This document shows positions 1 through 8,571 of a DNA stretch of 64,000 nucleotides, one piece after another (position 1 is the first letter of the stretch; each line of letters starts with the position of its first letter). The DNA comes from Bacteroidota bacterium. GTDB taxonomy: Bacteria > Bacteroidota > Bacteroidia > Bacteroidales > Tannerellaceae. The notes beneath the pieces are model-generated. The model did not search any database. It saw only the letters and a list, made by a program, of their open reading frames with translations, and was not told where the DNA came from. A program made the position numbers and the translations under genes. The stretch is taken from the NCBI GenBank assembly GCA_023429375.1, contig JAEYVY010000003.1, forward strand, positions 108,682-172,681. The letters run 5' to 3'.

Positions 1-1
1 T

Positions 2-151
2 AAGCGTCAAGACAGATTTGCTAAATCCGCAACTATGTTTTACGAACTAAGCACATCTGACTTGTATCTTATTAATGCGATAACCAATAGTTATTTAAAG
101 CCGAAAGATTATCTCAGTATTGCTTTTGGTGTAAAACTACAAATAGATTAG
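2..151 (+). CDS. C-terminal end of an unidentified protein (partial)
   Basis: An open frame enters from the left edge and runs 49 codons to a TAG at 149-151. It ends in alternating hydrophobic and polar residues (YLSIAFGVKLQID), which resembles a closing outer-membrane beta strand, but too little is present to name a family. Its stop overlaps the stop of the convergent HAD gene by a few bases, a tight arrangement that supports both genes. The identification as an outer-membrane protein is inference. Confidence 0.5.
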   Translation, partial: KRQDRFAKSATMFYELSTSDLYLINAITNSYLKPKDYLSIAFGVKLQID

Positions 152-795
152 TCTTTACACCAGCTTAGATAATCATCAAACGTAGCAGAACGAAAGTCTG
201 GAATTACAGTATAAACCTTATCCCGGAGCGAATCGGCTGAATTTGTTGTGGCTAAACCAATAACACGCATTCCGGCGTCTGTACCGGCCTTTATGCCGAC
301 GAAAGAATCTTCGAAGACGAGACAATCAGCAGGATCTACTCCTAAATCACGGGCAGCCAACAAATAGCAGGAAGGATCGGGCTTACCGCGCTCAATGCGG
401 TCGGCCGTTACTACCGTATCAAATATACCTTCGATATTTAATTCAGAAAAGGCGCGATTTACTTTCATATCATCCGAACTGGTCACCAACCCGGTCTTCA
501 CTCCTTTTTGCTTCAGCAAAAGCAAAAACTCAATTGAGCCTGGCATAGGGGGCAAAGGCATTGTCTTTTCAAATTCCATAGAATCCCTTATCACCATCTG
601 TTTGAATTCTTCGGAACGATGTGAGAAGTGATTATTTATTATAGCGGGAAGCGTAGTCCCTTTAATAACTTCAGCAAAGTTTTCGATACCTGTTTCATAA
701 CGAACACTGGCCTCATTCCAAAAACTATCATAAATCGGTTCCGTATCAACCAATACACCATCAAAGTCAAAAAGGGCTATTTTCATTCTGTTCAT
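148..795 (-). CDS. HAD family phosphatase (beta-phosphoglucomutase-like, subfamily IA)
   Basis: This predicted cytoplasmic phosphotransferase probably acts on a small sugar phosphate or similar metabolite. HAD motif I is DFDGVLVDTEP at about residues 10-20 (nucleophile Asp and acid/base Asp). Motif II is the TSS near residue 107, the motif III Lys is in RGKPDP, and motif IV is FEDSFVGI. A helical cap lies between motifs I and II, as in subfamily IA. At about 215 residues the length is normal for the family. ATG codons at 795 and 786 are both possible; a TTG just upstream was not preferred. The substrate cannot be read from sequence. It is a single gene with its own TATCTTTG box at 831-838. 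Confidence 0.85.
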   Translation of the reverse strand: MNRMKIALFDFDGVLVDTEPIYDSFWNEASVRYETGIENFAEVIKGTTLPAIINNHFSHRSEEFKQMVIRDSMEFEKTMPLPPMPGSIEFLLLLKQKGVKTGLVTSSDDMKVNRAFSELNIEGIFDTVVTADRIERGKPDPSCYLLAARDLGVDPADCLVFEDSFVGIKAGTDAGMRVIGLATTNSADSLRDKVYTVIPDFRSATFDDYLSWCKD

Positions 796-830
796 CAATA
801 TTCAATTATTTGTAAAAGCTATTTTCAATT

Positions 831-838
831 CAAAGATA
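831..838 (-). promoter_or_regulatory. Bacteroidetes -7 box for the HAD gene
   Basis: TATCTTTG on the minus strand matches TAnnTTTG and sits about 36 bases upstream of the ATG at 795. No clear -33 TTTG is seen at the expected distance. Confidence 0.5.
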
Positions 839-855
839 CCTCGTTTCTCTCATTC

Positions 856-888
856 TTTGTACTATTCCAACAAAAAATTCTATATTTG
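856..888 (+). promoter_or_regulatory. Promoter of the DUF1080 lipoprotein
   Basis: TTTG at 856-859 (-33) and TATATTTG at 881-888 (-7) have the 21-base spacing usual for Bacteroides housekeeping promoters. The ATG is 40 bases downstream at 928. Confidence 0.7.
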
Positions 889-927
889 TGGGCGAACACA
901 ATTATTTCAAATCTAATTCATAAAAAG

Positions 928-1731
928 ATGAAAACACTTCTAACTACGGTTACAGCCTGTTCCGTTCTACTCTGTGCTTGTGGAGGAAAAGGCACGCAAA
1001 ATGCTTCAGAACAAGCTGAATCTACAGCTCCCGCTACTGAAGTTGCTAATGTTTTGACAGAACAAGAAAAAAATGACGGTTGGATACTCCTATTCGATGG
1101 AAAAACAACAGATGGATGGAGAGGTGCTCACAAAGAGGCATTCCCTGAATCGGGTTGGACAGTAAGCGACGGACAATTAATTGTTCATAAATCTGATGGT
1201 TCTGAGTCTACCAACGGAGGTGATATCGTAACGGTAGGTGAATATTCTGCATTCGAGCTAAGCGTGGATTTCAAAATTACGGAAGGTGCCAATAGCGGCA
1301 TCAAATATTTTGTCACCGAAAAAGAAAAGCAAAAAGGATCGGCATACGGTTTGGAATTCCAAATTCTTGATGACGCCAAACATCCGGATGCCAAGTTGTA
1401 CACAACTGTCCCCGGGTCACGTACTCTTTCAAGCCTATACGATATGAAGAAAAGCGAAAACGTAAACTTCAATGGGGTTGGCGAATGGAACACAGCCGTT
1501 ATTAAAGTATTTCCAAATAACCACGTTGAACATTGGTTAAACGGAACCAAGGTTCTTGAATATGAACGCGGCAGTGCCGAATTCAGAGAATTAGTAAAAG
1601 GCAGCAAATATGCAGCTCCTTCATATAATGAAGCCGGACCTTTCGGTGAAGCTGTATCAGGACATATACTTCTTCAAGACCATGGCGATGAAGTTGCTTT
1701 CCGCAATATCAAAATCAAGGAATTGAAATAA
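928..1731 (+). CDS. DUF1080 lipoprotein (3-keto-disaccharide hydrolase family)
   Basis: This is a surface or periplasmic lipoprotein with a concanavalin-like fold. Members of PF06439 are linked to polysaccharide breakdown and some hydrolyse 3-keto-glycosides. The lipobox LCAC falls at about residues 15-18, followed by GGKG, then a low-complexity Ala/Glu/Thr linker. The DUF1080 domain begins at WILLFDGKTTDGWRG and includes GGDIVTVGEYSAFELSVDFK and NSGIKYFV. The open frame extends upstream to 628, but the signal peptide and the promoter at 856-888 fix the start at 928, giving 267 residues. A second DUF1080 protein lies at 47270-47917. The substrate is unknown. Confidence 0.85.
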   Translation: MKTLLTTVTACSVLLCACGGKGTQNASEQAESTAPATEVANVLTEQEKNDGWILLFDGKTTDGWRGAHKEAFPESGWTVSDGQLIVHKSDGSESTNGGDIVTVGEYSAFELSVDFKITEGANSGIKYFVTEKEKQKGSAYGLEFQILDDAKHPDAKLYTTVPGSRTLSSLYDMKKSENVNFNGVGEWNTAVIKVFPNNHVEHWLNGTKVLEYERGSAEFRELVKGSKYAAPSYNEAGPFGEAVSGHILLQDHGDEVAFRNIKIKELK

Positions 1732-1735
1732 GAGT

Positions 1736-3499
1736 TTATTTACGCTTGATACTATAGAGGACAATTTTATCGCGTACATCAGCTATGCGATTGGGTGTGG
1801 AGGTCAATTGAATAAAATCATATTGCCCTCCATATTTATTTAGGAGTTTCTCCACATTCTTTTCTGTAACAAGGAAATAACCTGATTCCGGATTTTCATG
1901 TGCAATATCCCGGAACATATTCCCCATATAGAAGTTCATTCCGTACAGATTAGGAAATTCCAGCAAATTATTCGTAACATAAACATTCGTTTCGTTCAGT
2001 GGATAATCTTTCATGATCTGCATGGCAAACGGACGTGAGGATGTTGCCTTACGAAGATTATACATCACCACTCCATCAATCATGAAGTTAACAGCCAAAG
2101 CCAAGCCTACAGTAGCATATAATATCTTGATATTGATCTTTTTAAACATTTGGTACCATAGGCAGACTACTGCAAATAAGTTGATAAACAAGATAACTAG
2201 CGTAAGTGTGGATGGTTCAGTCAGCACGTCCGTAAAGAGGCGTACACTATCAAGGGTGCTTTCTTTTGAGGTGTATTGTCCGGCTATCGACATAGGATCC
2301 AATACACCAGCCATAATAAGTCCTATCACGATAAGTAATAATGATACTATCCCGCCTAGGAAACCGGCGAAGAAACGCGTAACCAATCGTCTGTATTCCG
2401 TAAGGTAAAGTGCATATTGCGCTAAGAATAGAGCTATAAAAGGATATGCCGGTATAAGATAGACACTTCGTTTACTTGAAGGAATAGAATAAAAGAACAC
2501 GATACAGACAATCGCAACGATACTAAATATCACCACTTTATCAGATGAACGAAAACGCACCCAAGCATCTTTCAACATTTGTTTCAGCGACTTTTCCGGT
2601 TTAGCCAGTTTAAACCCAAATAATGAAAAGACAAATAGCAATGTCCAAGGAACAAAGCCTGTAAGCAGTGTCATGAAATTATACCATACGCCATTTTCGT
2701 GACCTAACTCATAGTTGATATCCAAATTGTCAATGCTAAAAAATCGTCCGAAATTTTCAGCCAAAACTAAATTCAAAAACTCATCTCCTCCTTGCTTCCA
2801 CGCAGCGATATACCATAATAAAGGGAGGAATAGCGAAGCTACACCTGCATAAAGTAACGCCTTAAATACCGTAAGCAGACTATATTTATTCAAAACCAAC
2901 AGGTAGACTCCAAATACAAATAAAGGAAGAATTACTCCAACAGGTCCTTTTGTGAGGATGGCTGCACTCAACAAAAGGGGTATAATGACAGGTAGCCCTT
3001 TAAGTTGAAGATTGTCTTCCCATCGATAGAGCGCGAACAAGCTCAACACAATAAACAGACTTAAAAGCATATCCACACGGGTTGTCATTCCTGCTCTGTG
3101 CATCTCAATACAGGTCAACAGAAACAAAACCGATATGAACGTCTGCTGAAACTTGATCCGTTTACCAAAGAATATCAAAACAGAGGCTAACAGCCCGATA
3201 TAAGCTACAGCCGAAGGAATGCGCGATGTAAATTCCGAAACATATCCTTGAGGATAGGAACAAATAGCCATCAGCCAATGTGCCAAAGGTGGCTTATAAG
3301 CAAATTCATCAGCATACACATAAGGTAAGACCCAGTTTCCGGATTCCAGCATGGATATCGCTACAGCTGCCTCACGGGGTTCCCCCTTGGTAGAGAAGTC
3401 ACCCAATATTAGCCAAGGTAATATGGAGATGATACATAGAACAACAATAAATGTTATTGGCTTCTGTAAATATAAAGATTGTAGATTCGGTGTTCGCAT
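1736..3499 (-). CDS. Family 39 (ArnT/PMT-like) glycosyltransferase, membrane GT-C enzyme
   Basis: This integral inner-membrane transferase probably moves a sugar from a polyprenyl-phosphate donor onto lipid A, a glycan or protein in the periplasm. The first large loop has the GT-C signature DFSTKGEPREAAVA, in which the Asp and Glu are expected catalytic or metal-binding residues, followed by KPPLAHW. About 12 hydrophobic segments span residues 15-470, and a soluble periplasmic tail occupies the last 110 residues. The 587-residue length fits ArnT-like proteins. It starts 5 bases after the stop of the AAA-DUF4435 gene, so the two are probably co-transcribed, though a functional link is not evident. 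Acceptor and donor are unknown. Confidence 0.82.
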   Translation of the reverse strand: MRTPNLQSLYLQKPITFIVVLCIISILPWLILGDFSTKGEPREAAVAISMLESGNWVLPYVYADEFAYKPPLAHWLMAICSYPQGYVSEFTSRIPSAVAYIGLLASVLIFFGKRIKFQQTFISVLFLLTCIEMHRAGMTTRVDMLLSLFIVLSLFALYRWEDNLQLKGLPVIIPLLLSAAILTKGPVGVILPLFVFGVYLLVLNKYSLLTVFKALLYAGVASLFLPLLWYIAAWKQGGDEFLNLVLAENFGRFFSIDNLDINYELGHENGVWYNFMTLLTGFVPWTLLFVFSLFGFKLAKPEKSLKQMLKDAWVRFRSSDKVVIFSIVAIVCIVFFYSIPSSKRSVYLIPAYPFIALFLAQYALYLTEYRRLVTRFFAGFLGGIVSLLLIVIGLIMAGVLDPMSIAGQYTSKESTLDSVRLFTDVLTEPSTLTLVILFINLFAVVCLWYQMFKKINIKILYATVGLALAVNFMIDGVVMYNLRKATSSRPFAMQIMKDYPLNETNVYVTNNLLEFPNLYGMNFYMGNMFRDIAHENPESGYFLVTEKNVEKLLNKYGGQYDFIQLTSTPNRIADVRDKIVLYSIKRK

Positions 3500-3504
3500 A
3501 ATCG

Positions 3505-5070
3505 TTAATTTAAACCTAATGACTGTCTAATAGCAGTTCGAATTCTTTCTGCCTCTTTTTTATTCTCTTTCAAAATAGAAATTACCAAATTGAGATAACT
3601 TCCTTTATTACTAATACCTAACAGGCTGCACAACTTGCTTTGCCCCATGATTGCCTTCTGATTATATACGCGTAAGATTAAACGATAATCTCTGTTTTCG
3701 ATATAGGTAGAAAACTTCTGTTTTAATCGGTTGAATATGTCTGAAACATCTATGGTATCCTGAAGATTATGTATATGCTCGGACAATTCGTCTTTTGATG
3801 TAATCTTCCGATTTACGGCAATCTCCAGACGTTTACGTACTCTATGCGTTGTATGCAGGAGCACTTGCTCATCTAGATCTCTCTCAAATAAAGCAATGAT
3901 ATTTTCTTTTACCTCATTAAATATCTTATCCGGATCAAACATCAGCTTGCCGGCTACTACCTTTATAACCTCTTCAAGTAACAGTAAGTTTTCCACTTCT
4001 GCCACGTCCGGCACCATGATATGTTGGTCGTTAAGATATTCTACCTCTCCTTTCGTGCGTCTGTCGCGATCAACAATACCCATTGATTCGAGCGTATGAA
4101 AGTCTTTCAACTGTCTGAAAGCTTTTGTCGTTTCGATAACTTTTTGACAACCACCCATTGGTTTGACCAAATAATTAGGAAAAATCAACGGATAAAGTCT
4201 ATTGTCAATACTGTTCGATTCGGTTCCTTCAATAAAGAGAATCGGTTTGCGACTGCCCAACAAGGTGAGATAAACCTCTTCAGGAAATGATTCATCGCTT
4301 TCCAGTATCTCGTAGTCCCACTCATGTTCATCTGCTAAAAAGGCGCGTACCCATATCCGTTTGGCCGTCAAACGTGAAGAAGCAAATTCTACGTCATGTG
4401 TGAGGTAGGTAAACGTACAGTCCGGTCGAAGAGCCTCAATTTCGTCCCACAAATTGTTTTTGATCAGCTGATGCAATAACAAGGTAGGTTCTTCGATAAT
4501 AAGTAATGCTCCTTTTGGGGCACATAGAACAGATCCGATCAGATAAAACACAATCCGCTCGCCATCACTCATCCTTTCTGCACTATAATGGGTTCCCAAG
4601 TTTGTGGCAGAGGCAAGTTCAATCGACCCGGAAGTACGAATCAATCGATTATGAGGAAAAAGTCGTTCCCATATGGATTGTATACGGTCTATCTTCGTAG
4701 AAGGTGGCTCAATATTTCTATTGTGCTTACTTTCCTCTTTGTATTTGAGTGCTGCATCAAATTCCTCTGTTTGCAGCCTGATCATCAACTTCTCGTATTC
4801 AGATAAAACAGGTACCGAATCTTTTGACAACGCCGATTGGAGCAGCGAAAGATTGTTGACCGGCATGTCATCTATCGTTTCTCTTTTTAAATAAAGGGAA
4901 CTAACACCTGATATATACTCGGTGGGCCCTGAATATTTTTTGCCTAACTCTTTTGCAAAAGAACTTTTACCGGCGCCATTTGCCCCGACAATAATTACGG
5001 TATTTGCCTTCTGCGTATCTAATACTTCGTCAGCTCTTTTATTTATTCTTTTAGGCAATGATAATTTCAT
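3505..5070 (-). CDS. AAA (ABC-type) ATPase fused to a DUF4435 TOPRIM-like domain; candidate merged PARIS-type defence protein
   Basis: The protein has 521 residues and two halves. The ATPase half has Walker A GANGAGKSS (29-37), an ABC-like signature MSDGE (167-171), Walker B LLIIEEP (189-195) and an H-switch THD (224-226). The second half resembles DUF4435, with FIEGTES (279-285) supplying the TOPRIM-like Glu, GIVDRDRR (331-338) the DxD, and EVENLLL (358-364). In the known PARIS anti-phage system these halves are AriA and AriB, and single-chain merged versions are known. OLD-type or RecF-like nucleases are alternatives. It is not in a visible island. A TATATTTG box lies at 5114-5121, and the glycosyltransferase follows 5 bases downstream. 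Domain calls rest on motifs; the defence role is inference. Confidence 0.75.
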   Translation of the reverse strand: MKLSLPKRINKRADEVLDTQKANTVIIVGANGAGKSSFAKELGKKYSGPTEYISGVSSLYLKRETIDDMPVNNLSLLQSALSKDSVPVLSEYEKLMIRLQTEEFDAALKYKEESKHNRNIEPPSTKIDRIQSIWERLFPHNRLIRTSGSIELASATNLGTHYSAERMSDGERIVFYLIGSVLCAPKGALLIIEEPTLLLHQLIKNNLWDEIEALRPDCTFTYLTHDVEFASSRLTAKRIWVRAFLADEHEWDYEILESDESFPEEVYLTLLGSRKPILFIEGTESNSIDNRLYPLIFPNYLVKPMGGCQKVIETTKAFRQLKDFHTLESMGIVDRDRRTKGEVEYLNDQHIMVPDVAEVENLLLLEEVIKVVAGKLMFDPDKIFNEVKENIIALFERDLDEQVLLHTTHRVRKRLEIAVNRKITSKDELSEHIHNLQDTIDVSDIFNRLKQKFSTYIENRDYRLILRVYNQKAIMGQSKLCSLLGISNKGSYLNLVISILKENKKEAERIRTAIRQSLGLN

Positions 5071-5113
5071 GAAGCTTCAGGAAAAAGAGTTATACATGAC
5101 ATCAATTAGTCAT

Positions 5114-5121
5114 CAAATATA
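5114..5121 (-). promoter_or_regulatory. -7 box for the AAA-DUF4435 gene
   Basis: TATATTTG on the minus strand is 44 bases upstream of the ATG at 5070. No convincing -33 element is seen. Confidence 0.5.
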
Positions 5122-5311
5122 GCTAATTAAATCTATATATGCTTTGCCTTTCCCTACCTATCGTTATTAGAAGTTCGTTTATAAACAATATCTATTAGGG
5201 TTCTAAGTCTAAGGTATTTGAATCTAAATGCAAATAGGCAAAATACCATTATCTGTTTCTATATTTTACAGTCTCTTTTACCCATCTTTTTTCATGCAAA
5301 ATTTACACACT

Positions 5312-5492
5312 CATCGAGATGTTAAAACAACTTGATATTCAAAGCAAAAAACATCCCGATGAAAAAAAAATAATCATCCCGAACGTTTTTAAAAAACATC
5401 GAGGTCTTTTTTAAAAACGTTCGGGATGTTTTTTTAGAACGATATTTATACTGATTTTCAATGCACTATTTTTGAAAATTCACATCGGGATG
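5312..5492. repeat. Interspersed palindromic repeat element, copy A
   Basis: CATCGAGATG (5312-5321), CATCCCGATG (5352-5361) and CATCGGGATG (5483-5492) flank a perfect 22-bp inverted repeat with a 10-base loop. The stems are 5375-5396 and 5407-5428, and a T-run follows. About 45 bases around 5407-5455 are clearly similar to 20041-20090 in copy B. The hairpin could also terminate transcription on either strand. Confidence 0.75.
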
Positions 5493-5718
5493 AATCTTGT
5501 TTTTTACATTCTCAATTTTAAATCTCAAGTTTCACTTTCTAAACAAAAAAATACCTGCCAATCAACAAAACTATACGGGGTGCAATTTTGTTAATTCTTA
5601 GTAGAGACGATTCTGCTATGGAATTTCCCTTTTTTATCAGCATTTTTTTGATGTGATACCTAAATGCTGAAAATTGAATTATTGAAATAGTAACGATATA
5701 AGAAAATTTAGATTGACA

Positions 5719-6465
5719 ATGAAAACAATTGTGCTAATTCGCCACGGTGAAAGTGTGTGGAACCAAGAAAACAGATTTACAGGTTGGACAGATGTAGACT
5801 TGACCGAAAAGGGTGTTGCCGAAGCTACAAAAGCAGGTAACCTTTTGAAGGAAAAGGGGTTTGTATTTGAAAAGGCCTATACTTCTTATTTGAAACGTGC
5901 CGTTAAAACCCTTAATGTCGTGCTTGACCGTATGGATTTGGATTGGATCCCAGTTGAAAAGCACTGGAGACTGAACGAAAAGCATTATGGCGACTTGCAA
6001 GGGCTTAACAAAGCTGAAACAGCAGCTAAATACGGTGACGAACAAGTTTTAATCTGGCGTAGAAGCTACGATATCGCTCCGAATCCTATTGCAGAAAGTG
6101 ATCCACGTCATCCCGGTAATGAAATACGTTACAAAGGAGTTGACAAAGCCGATCTTCCTGCTACTGAGTCATTGAAAGATACTGTTGCACGTATCCTTCC
6201 TTATTGGAAAGAAGTTATTTTCCCTACGTTAAAGATTGCCGATCAAGTATTGGTTGCTGCTCATGGTAATAGCTTGCGTGGTATCATTAAGTACCTAAAA
6301 AATATCTCTGACGAGGAAATCGTTCATCTAAACTTGCCTACAGCAGTTCCTTATGTATTCGAGTTTGATGATAATTTGAATTTGGTGAATGATTATTTCC
6401 TTGGTGATCCGGAAGAAATCAAAAAATTGATGGATGCTGTGGCTAACCAAGGTAAAAAGAAGTAA
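5719..6465 (+). CDS. gpmA: 2,3-bisphosphoglycerate-dependent phosphoglycerate mutase
   Basis: This cytoplasmic glycolytic enzyme interconverts 3- and 2-phosphoglycerate. The histidine phosphatase motif LIRHGES lies at residues 7-13, with His9 as the phospho-acceptor. The second catalytic His is in AAHGNSLRG near residue 181, and the signature substrate loops (FTGWTDVDLTEKG, LNEKHYGDLQGLNK, RRSYD) are complete. At 248 residues the length is normal for dPGM. An in-frame TTG at 5713 precedes the ATG, and the ATG is the better start. It is a single-gene unit closed by the hairpin at 6487-6525, shared with convergent glmM. Confidence 0.96.
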   Translation: MKTIVLIRHGESVWNQENRFTGWTDVDLTEKGVAEATKAGNLLKEKGFVFEKAYTSYLKRAVKTLNVVLDRMDLDWIPVEKHWRLNEKHYGDLQGLNKAETAAKYGDEQVLIWRRSYDIAPNPIAESDPRHPGNEIRYKGVDKADLPATESLKDTVARILPYWKEVIFPTLKIADQVLVAAHGNSLRGIIKYLKNISDEEIVHLNLPTAVPYVFEFDDNLNLVNDYFLGDPEEIKKLMDAVANQGKKK

Positions 6466-6486
6466 GCTAATCTAACAGGACACAAT

Positions 6487-6525
6487 AAAAAAGAGACACT
6501 CTCTGATGAGAATGTCTCTTTTTTT
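6487..6525. terminator. Bidirectional terminator between gpmA and glmM
   Basis: AAAAAAGAGACA at 6487-6498 pairs with TGTCTCTTTTTT at 6513-6524. The A- and T-runs on both sides suit termination from either strand. Confidence 0.85.
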
Positions 6526-6545
6526 ATGCATTAAGTAGATAAAAA

Positions 6546-7934
6546 TCAAGAACACATATCTTTGATGATCTGAATCAATTGGTTTCCTAACTCTTCAGCT
6601 TCTTTCATTGTATGAGCCTCAGAATAGATTCGGATGATGGGCTCTGTATTGCTCTTACGCAAGTGTACCCATTTGTCAGGAAAATCAATTTTCACACCAT
6701 CGATATCAGTAATATCATATTGCGCAAATTGCGTTTTTACTTTTTCAAGTATTCCGTCTACATCAATTTCCGGAGTCAGTTCTACTTTTTGCTTGGAAAT
6801 GAAGTACGGTGGATAAGTGGCACGTAGCTCACTTACTTTCATTTTTTTCTTAGCCAGATGGGTCAGGAATAAAGCAATACCAACAAGGGCATCACGACCG
6901 TAGTGGCTGGCCGGATAGATTACTCCTCCGTTTCCTTCACCACCGATAACGGCATTCGTTTCCTTCATCTTGGTAACCACATTCACCTCTCCTACTGCTG
7001 CAGCGTTATATTCTTGTCCGTATGAACGAGTTACGTCACGTAAAGCACGCGAAGAGCTCAGGTTGCTCACTGTATTTCCCGGAGTATGGCTCAATACATA
7101 GTCGCTTACAGCAACCAACGTATATTCTTCGCCAAACATTTCTCCGTTCTCACAGATGATTGCCAATCGATCTACATCAGGATCGACCACGAAGCCTACA
7201 TCGGCTTTTGCCTGTGGCATCAGTGCTGATATTTCTGTAAGATGTTCGGGCAGAGGTTCCGGATTGTGAGAGAAATTACCATGAGGAACACAATGAAACT
7301 TGAATATCTCCTTAACTCCAAGGGCATATAACAAGTCTGGTATTACAATACCACCAACCGAGTTTACACAGTCAATAGCTACACGGAAATTCGCTTTAGA
7401 GATGGCTTCAACATCAACTAGGTCAAGCGCTAAAACACTTTCAATATGCTTTTGTTTATACGAAAGGTCTACAGTTACTTTACCCAGATGGTCTACATCA
7501 GCATAAGTAAATTCCTCTGCCTCTGCCAAACGAAGTACTTCAGCTCCATCAGCAGCGTTAAGAAATTCGCCACGTTCGTTTAGTAATTTTAGGGCGTTCC
7601 ATTGCTTTGGGTTATGGCTGGCAGTAAGTATAATCCCACCACAAGCTTTCTCTTGAGCAACAGCAAATTCGGTTGTTGGAGTCGTAGCTAAATCTAAATC
7701 AACTACATCAAACCCCATTCCAGTTAGGGTTCCAATCACTACCTGTTTTACCATTGGCCCTGAAATACGGGCATCGCGTCCAACAACAATTTTGTTGGAT
7801 TTTGACTTTGTGTTTTTTCTAATAAAGGTTGCATAAGCGGAGACAAATTTGACGATAGCCAATGGGCTTAGGCCATCTTCCGGTGCACCACCGATTGTTC
7901 CCCTGATACCGGAAATAGATTTAATTAGAGTCAT
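6546..7934 (-). CDS. glmM: Phosphoglucosamine mutase (phosphohexomutase family)
   Basis: The likely role is conversion of glucosamine-6-phosphate to glucosamine-1-phosphate for UDP-GlcNAc, peptidoglycan and LPS synthesis. The active-site phosphoserine loop TASHNPKQWN is at 104-113 (Ser106), the Mg site is DPDVDRL, sugar recognition is GEGNGG, and the phosphate-binding loop is RKSNTEPIIR. The length of 462 residues fits the Bacteroidetes enzymes, which are hard to separate by sequence from phosphomannomutases, so substrate specificity is inferred. The stop is next to the gpmA terminator. It lies 14 bases downstream of the DUF4827 gene, so the two are probably co-transcribed. Confidence 0.88.
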   Translation of the reverse strand: MTLIKSISGIRGTIGGAPEDGLSPLAIVKFVSAYATFIRKNTKSKSNKIVVGRDARISGPMVKQVVIGTLTGMGFDVVDLDLATTPTTEFAVAQEKACGGIILTASHNPKQWNALKLLNERGEFLNAADGAEVLRLAEAEEFTYADVDHLGKVTVDLSYKQKHIESVLALDLVDVEAISKANFRVAIDCVNSVGGIVIPDLLYALGVKEIFKFHCVPHGNFSHNPEPLPEHLTEISALMPQAKADVGFVVDPDVDRLAIICENGEMFGEEYTLVAVSDYVLSHTPGNTVSNLSSSRALRDVTRSYGQEYNAAAVGEVNVVTKMKETNAVIGGEGNGGVIYPASHYGRDALVGIALFLTHLAKKKMKVSELRATYPPYFISKQKVELTPEIDVDGILEKVKTQFAQYDITDIDGVKIDFPDKWVHLRKSNTEPIIRIYSEAHTMKEAEELGNQLIQIIKDMCS

Positions 7935-7948
7935 AGTTTTAGCATCGT

Positions 7949-8515
7949 TTACTTTTCAAATACATATCTGACTTTTTTGTAATAGATCGGATCACCGTTA
8001 TATTGTTGTTGTTCTCCTCCCACCTTAAATGGAACAATCAGTTTCACAATAGAACTATCTCCTACAAAGCTTAATGGTTCTACTAACCCTTGTCCATAAA
8101 GAGTAATGAAATTTTGATCGCCATATGCTGTAGAACCTCCATATGTGAAAATCAATGGATAAAAAGTATTATCAAATCCATCAACTGTTTCATAAGTACC
8201 GGTTAGGCCCGTAATGTAATCAAACGTAAAGCGACATAAAATTGTTGTAGAGTTGTATACGGCTCGGTTTCCATTTCCTGAATCTACTACATTCAAATAT
8301 AACCCGCTCGGTAATTTATAGAATTCATTATCCGCAAAAACGCCATTTTCCGGATATGCATCAAGTATTTTTAAATCCAAACTGTCTATCAGTTTATTGA
8401 TTGCTTTACGCTCATCGTTAAGCATTTCTGTATATGTCCGTTGACTTTTACTACATGCAGACATAACCAGAATAGCTGCTGTGATCATCATCAAAATGCT
8501 AAATCCTTTCTTCAT
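7949..8515 (-). CDS. DUF4827 lipoprotein
   Basis: This small exported lipoprotein of 188 residues has a lipobox MSAC at about 18-21. After a charged helix (TYTEMLNDERKAINKLIDSL) comes a beta-rich domain. The pattern matches the Bacteroidales DUF4827 family, which is distantly FKBP-like, but no peptidyl-prolyl isomerase residues can be assigned and the role is unknown. The gene sits between the DHH phosphoesterase and glmM in one minus-strand run, with its own TACATTTG box at 8546-8553. Confidence 0.75.
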   Translation of the reverse strand: MKKGFSILMMITAAILVMSACSKSQRTYTEMLNDERKAINKLIDSLDLKILDAYPENGVFADNEFYKLPSGLYLNVVDSGNGNRAVYNSTTILCRFTFDYITGLTGTYETVDGFDNTFYPLIFTYGGSTAYGDQNFITLYGQGLVEPLSFVGDSSIVKLIVPFKVGGEQQQYNGDPIYYKKVRYVFEK

Positions 8516-8545
8516 CTATGAATCTTTATTTGTTTATCTATGAGA

Positions 8546-8553
8546 CAAATGTA
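8546..8553 (-). promoter_or_regulatory. -7 box for DUF4827-glmM
   Basis: TACATTTG on the minus strand is about 31 bases upstream of the DUF4827 ATG. The -33 element is unclear. Confidence 0.5.
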
Positions 8554-8571
8554 TGCAATATCTGCCATTCT

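Larger units (their letters stand above)
5071..5718. other. 648-base intergenic region with repeat element
   Basis: No credible gene was found here. The region holds the promoter of the AAA-DUF4435 gene (5114-5121), several CATCnnGATG-type boxes, a perfect 22-bp inverted repeat (5375-5428) and presumably the gpmA promoter, for which no good TAnnTTTG box was recognised. The repeat is related to the one at 19990-20130. Confidence 0.7.

Noticed and set aside
628..927. N-terminal extension of the first DUF1080 protein
   Set aside because: The lipoprotein signal and promoter lie downstream at 856-928, and the extension also overlaps the HAD gene.
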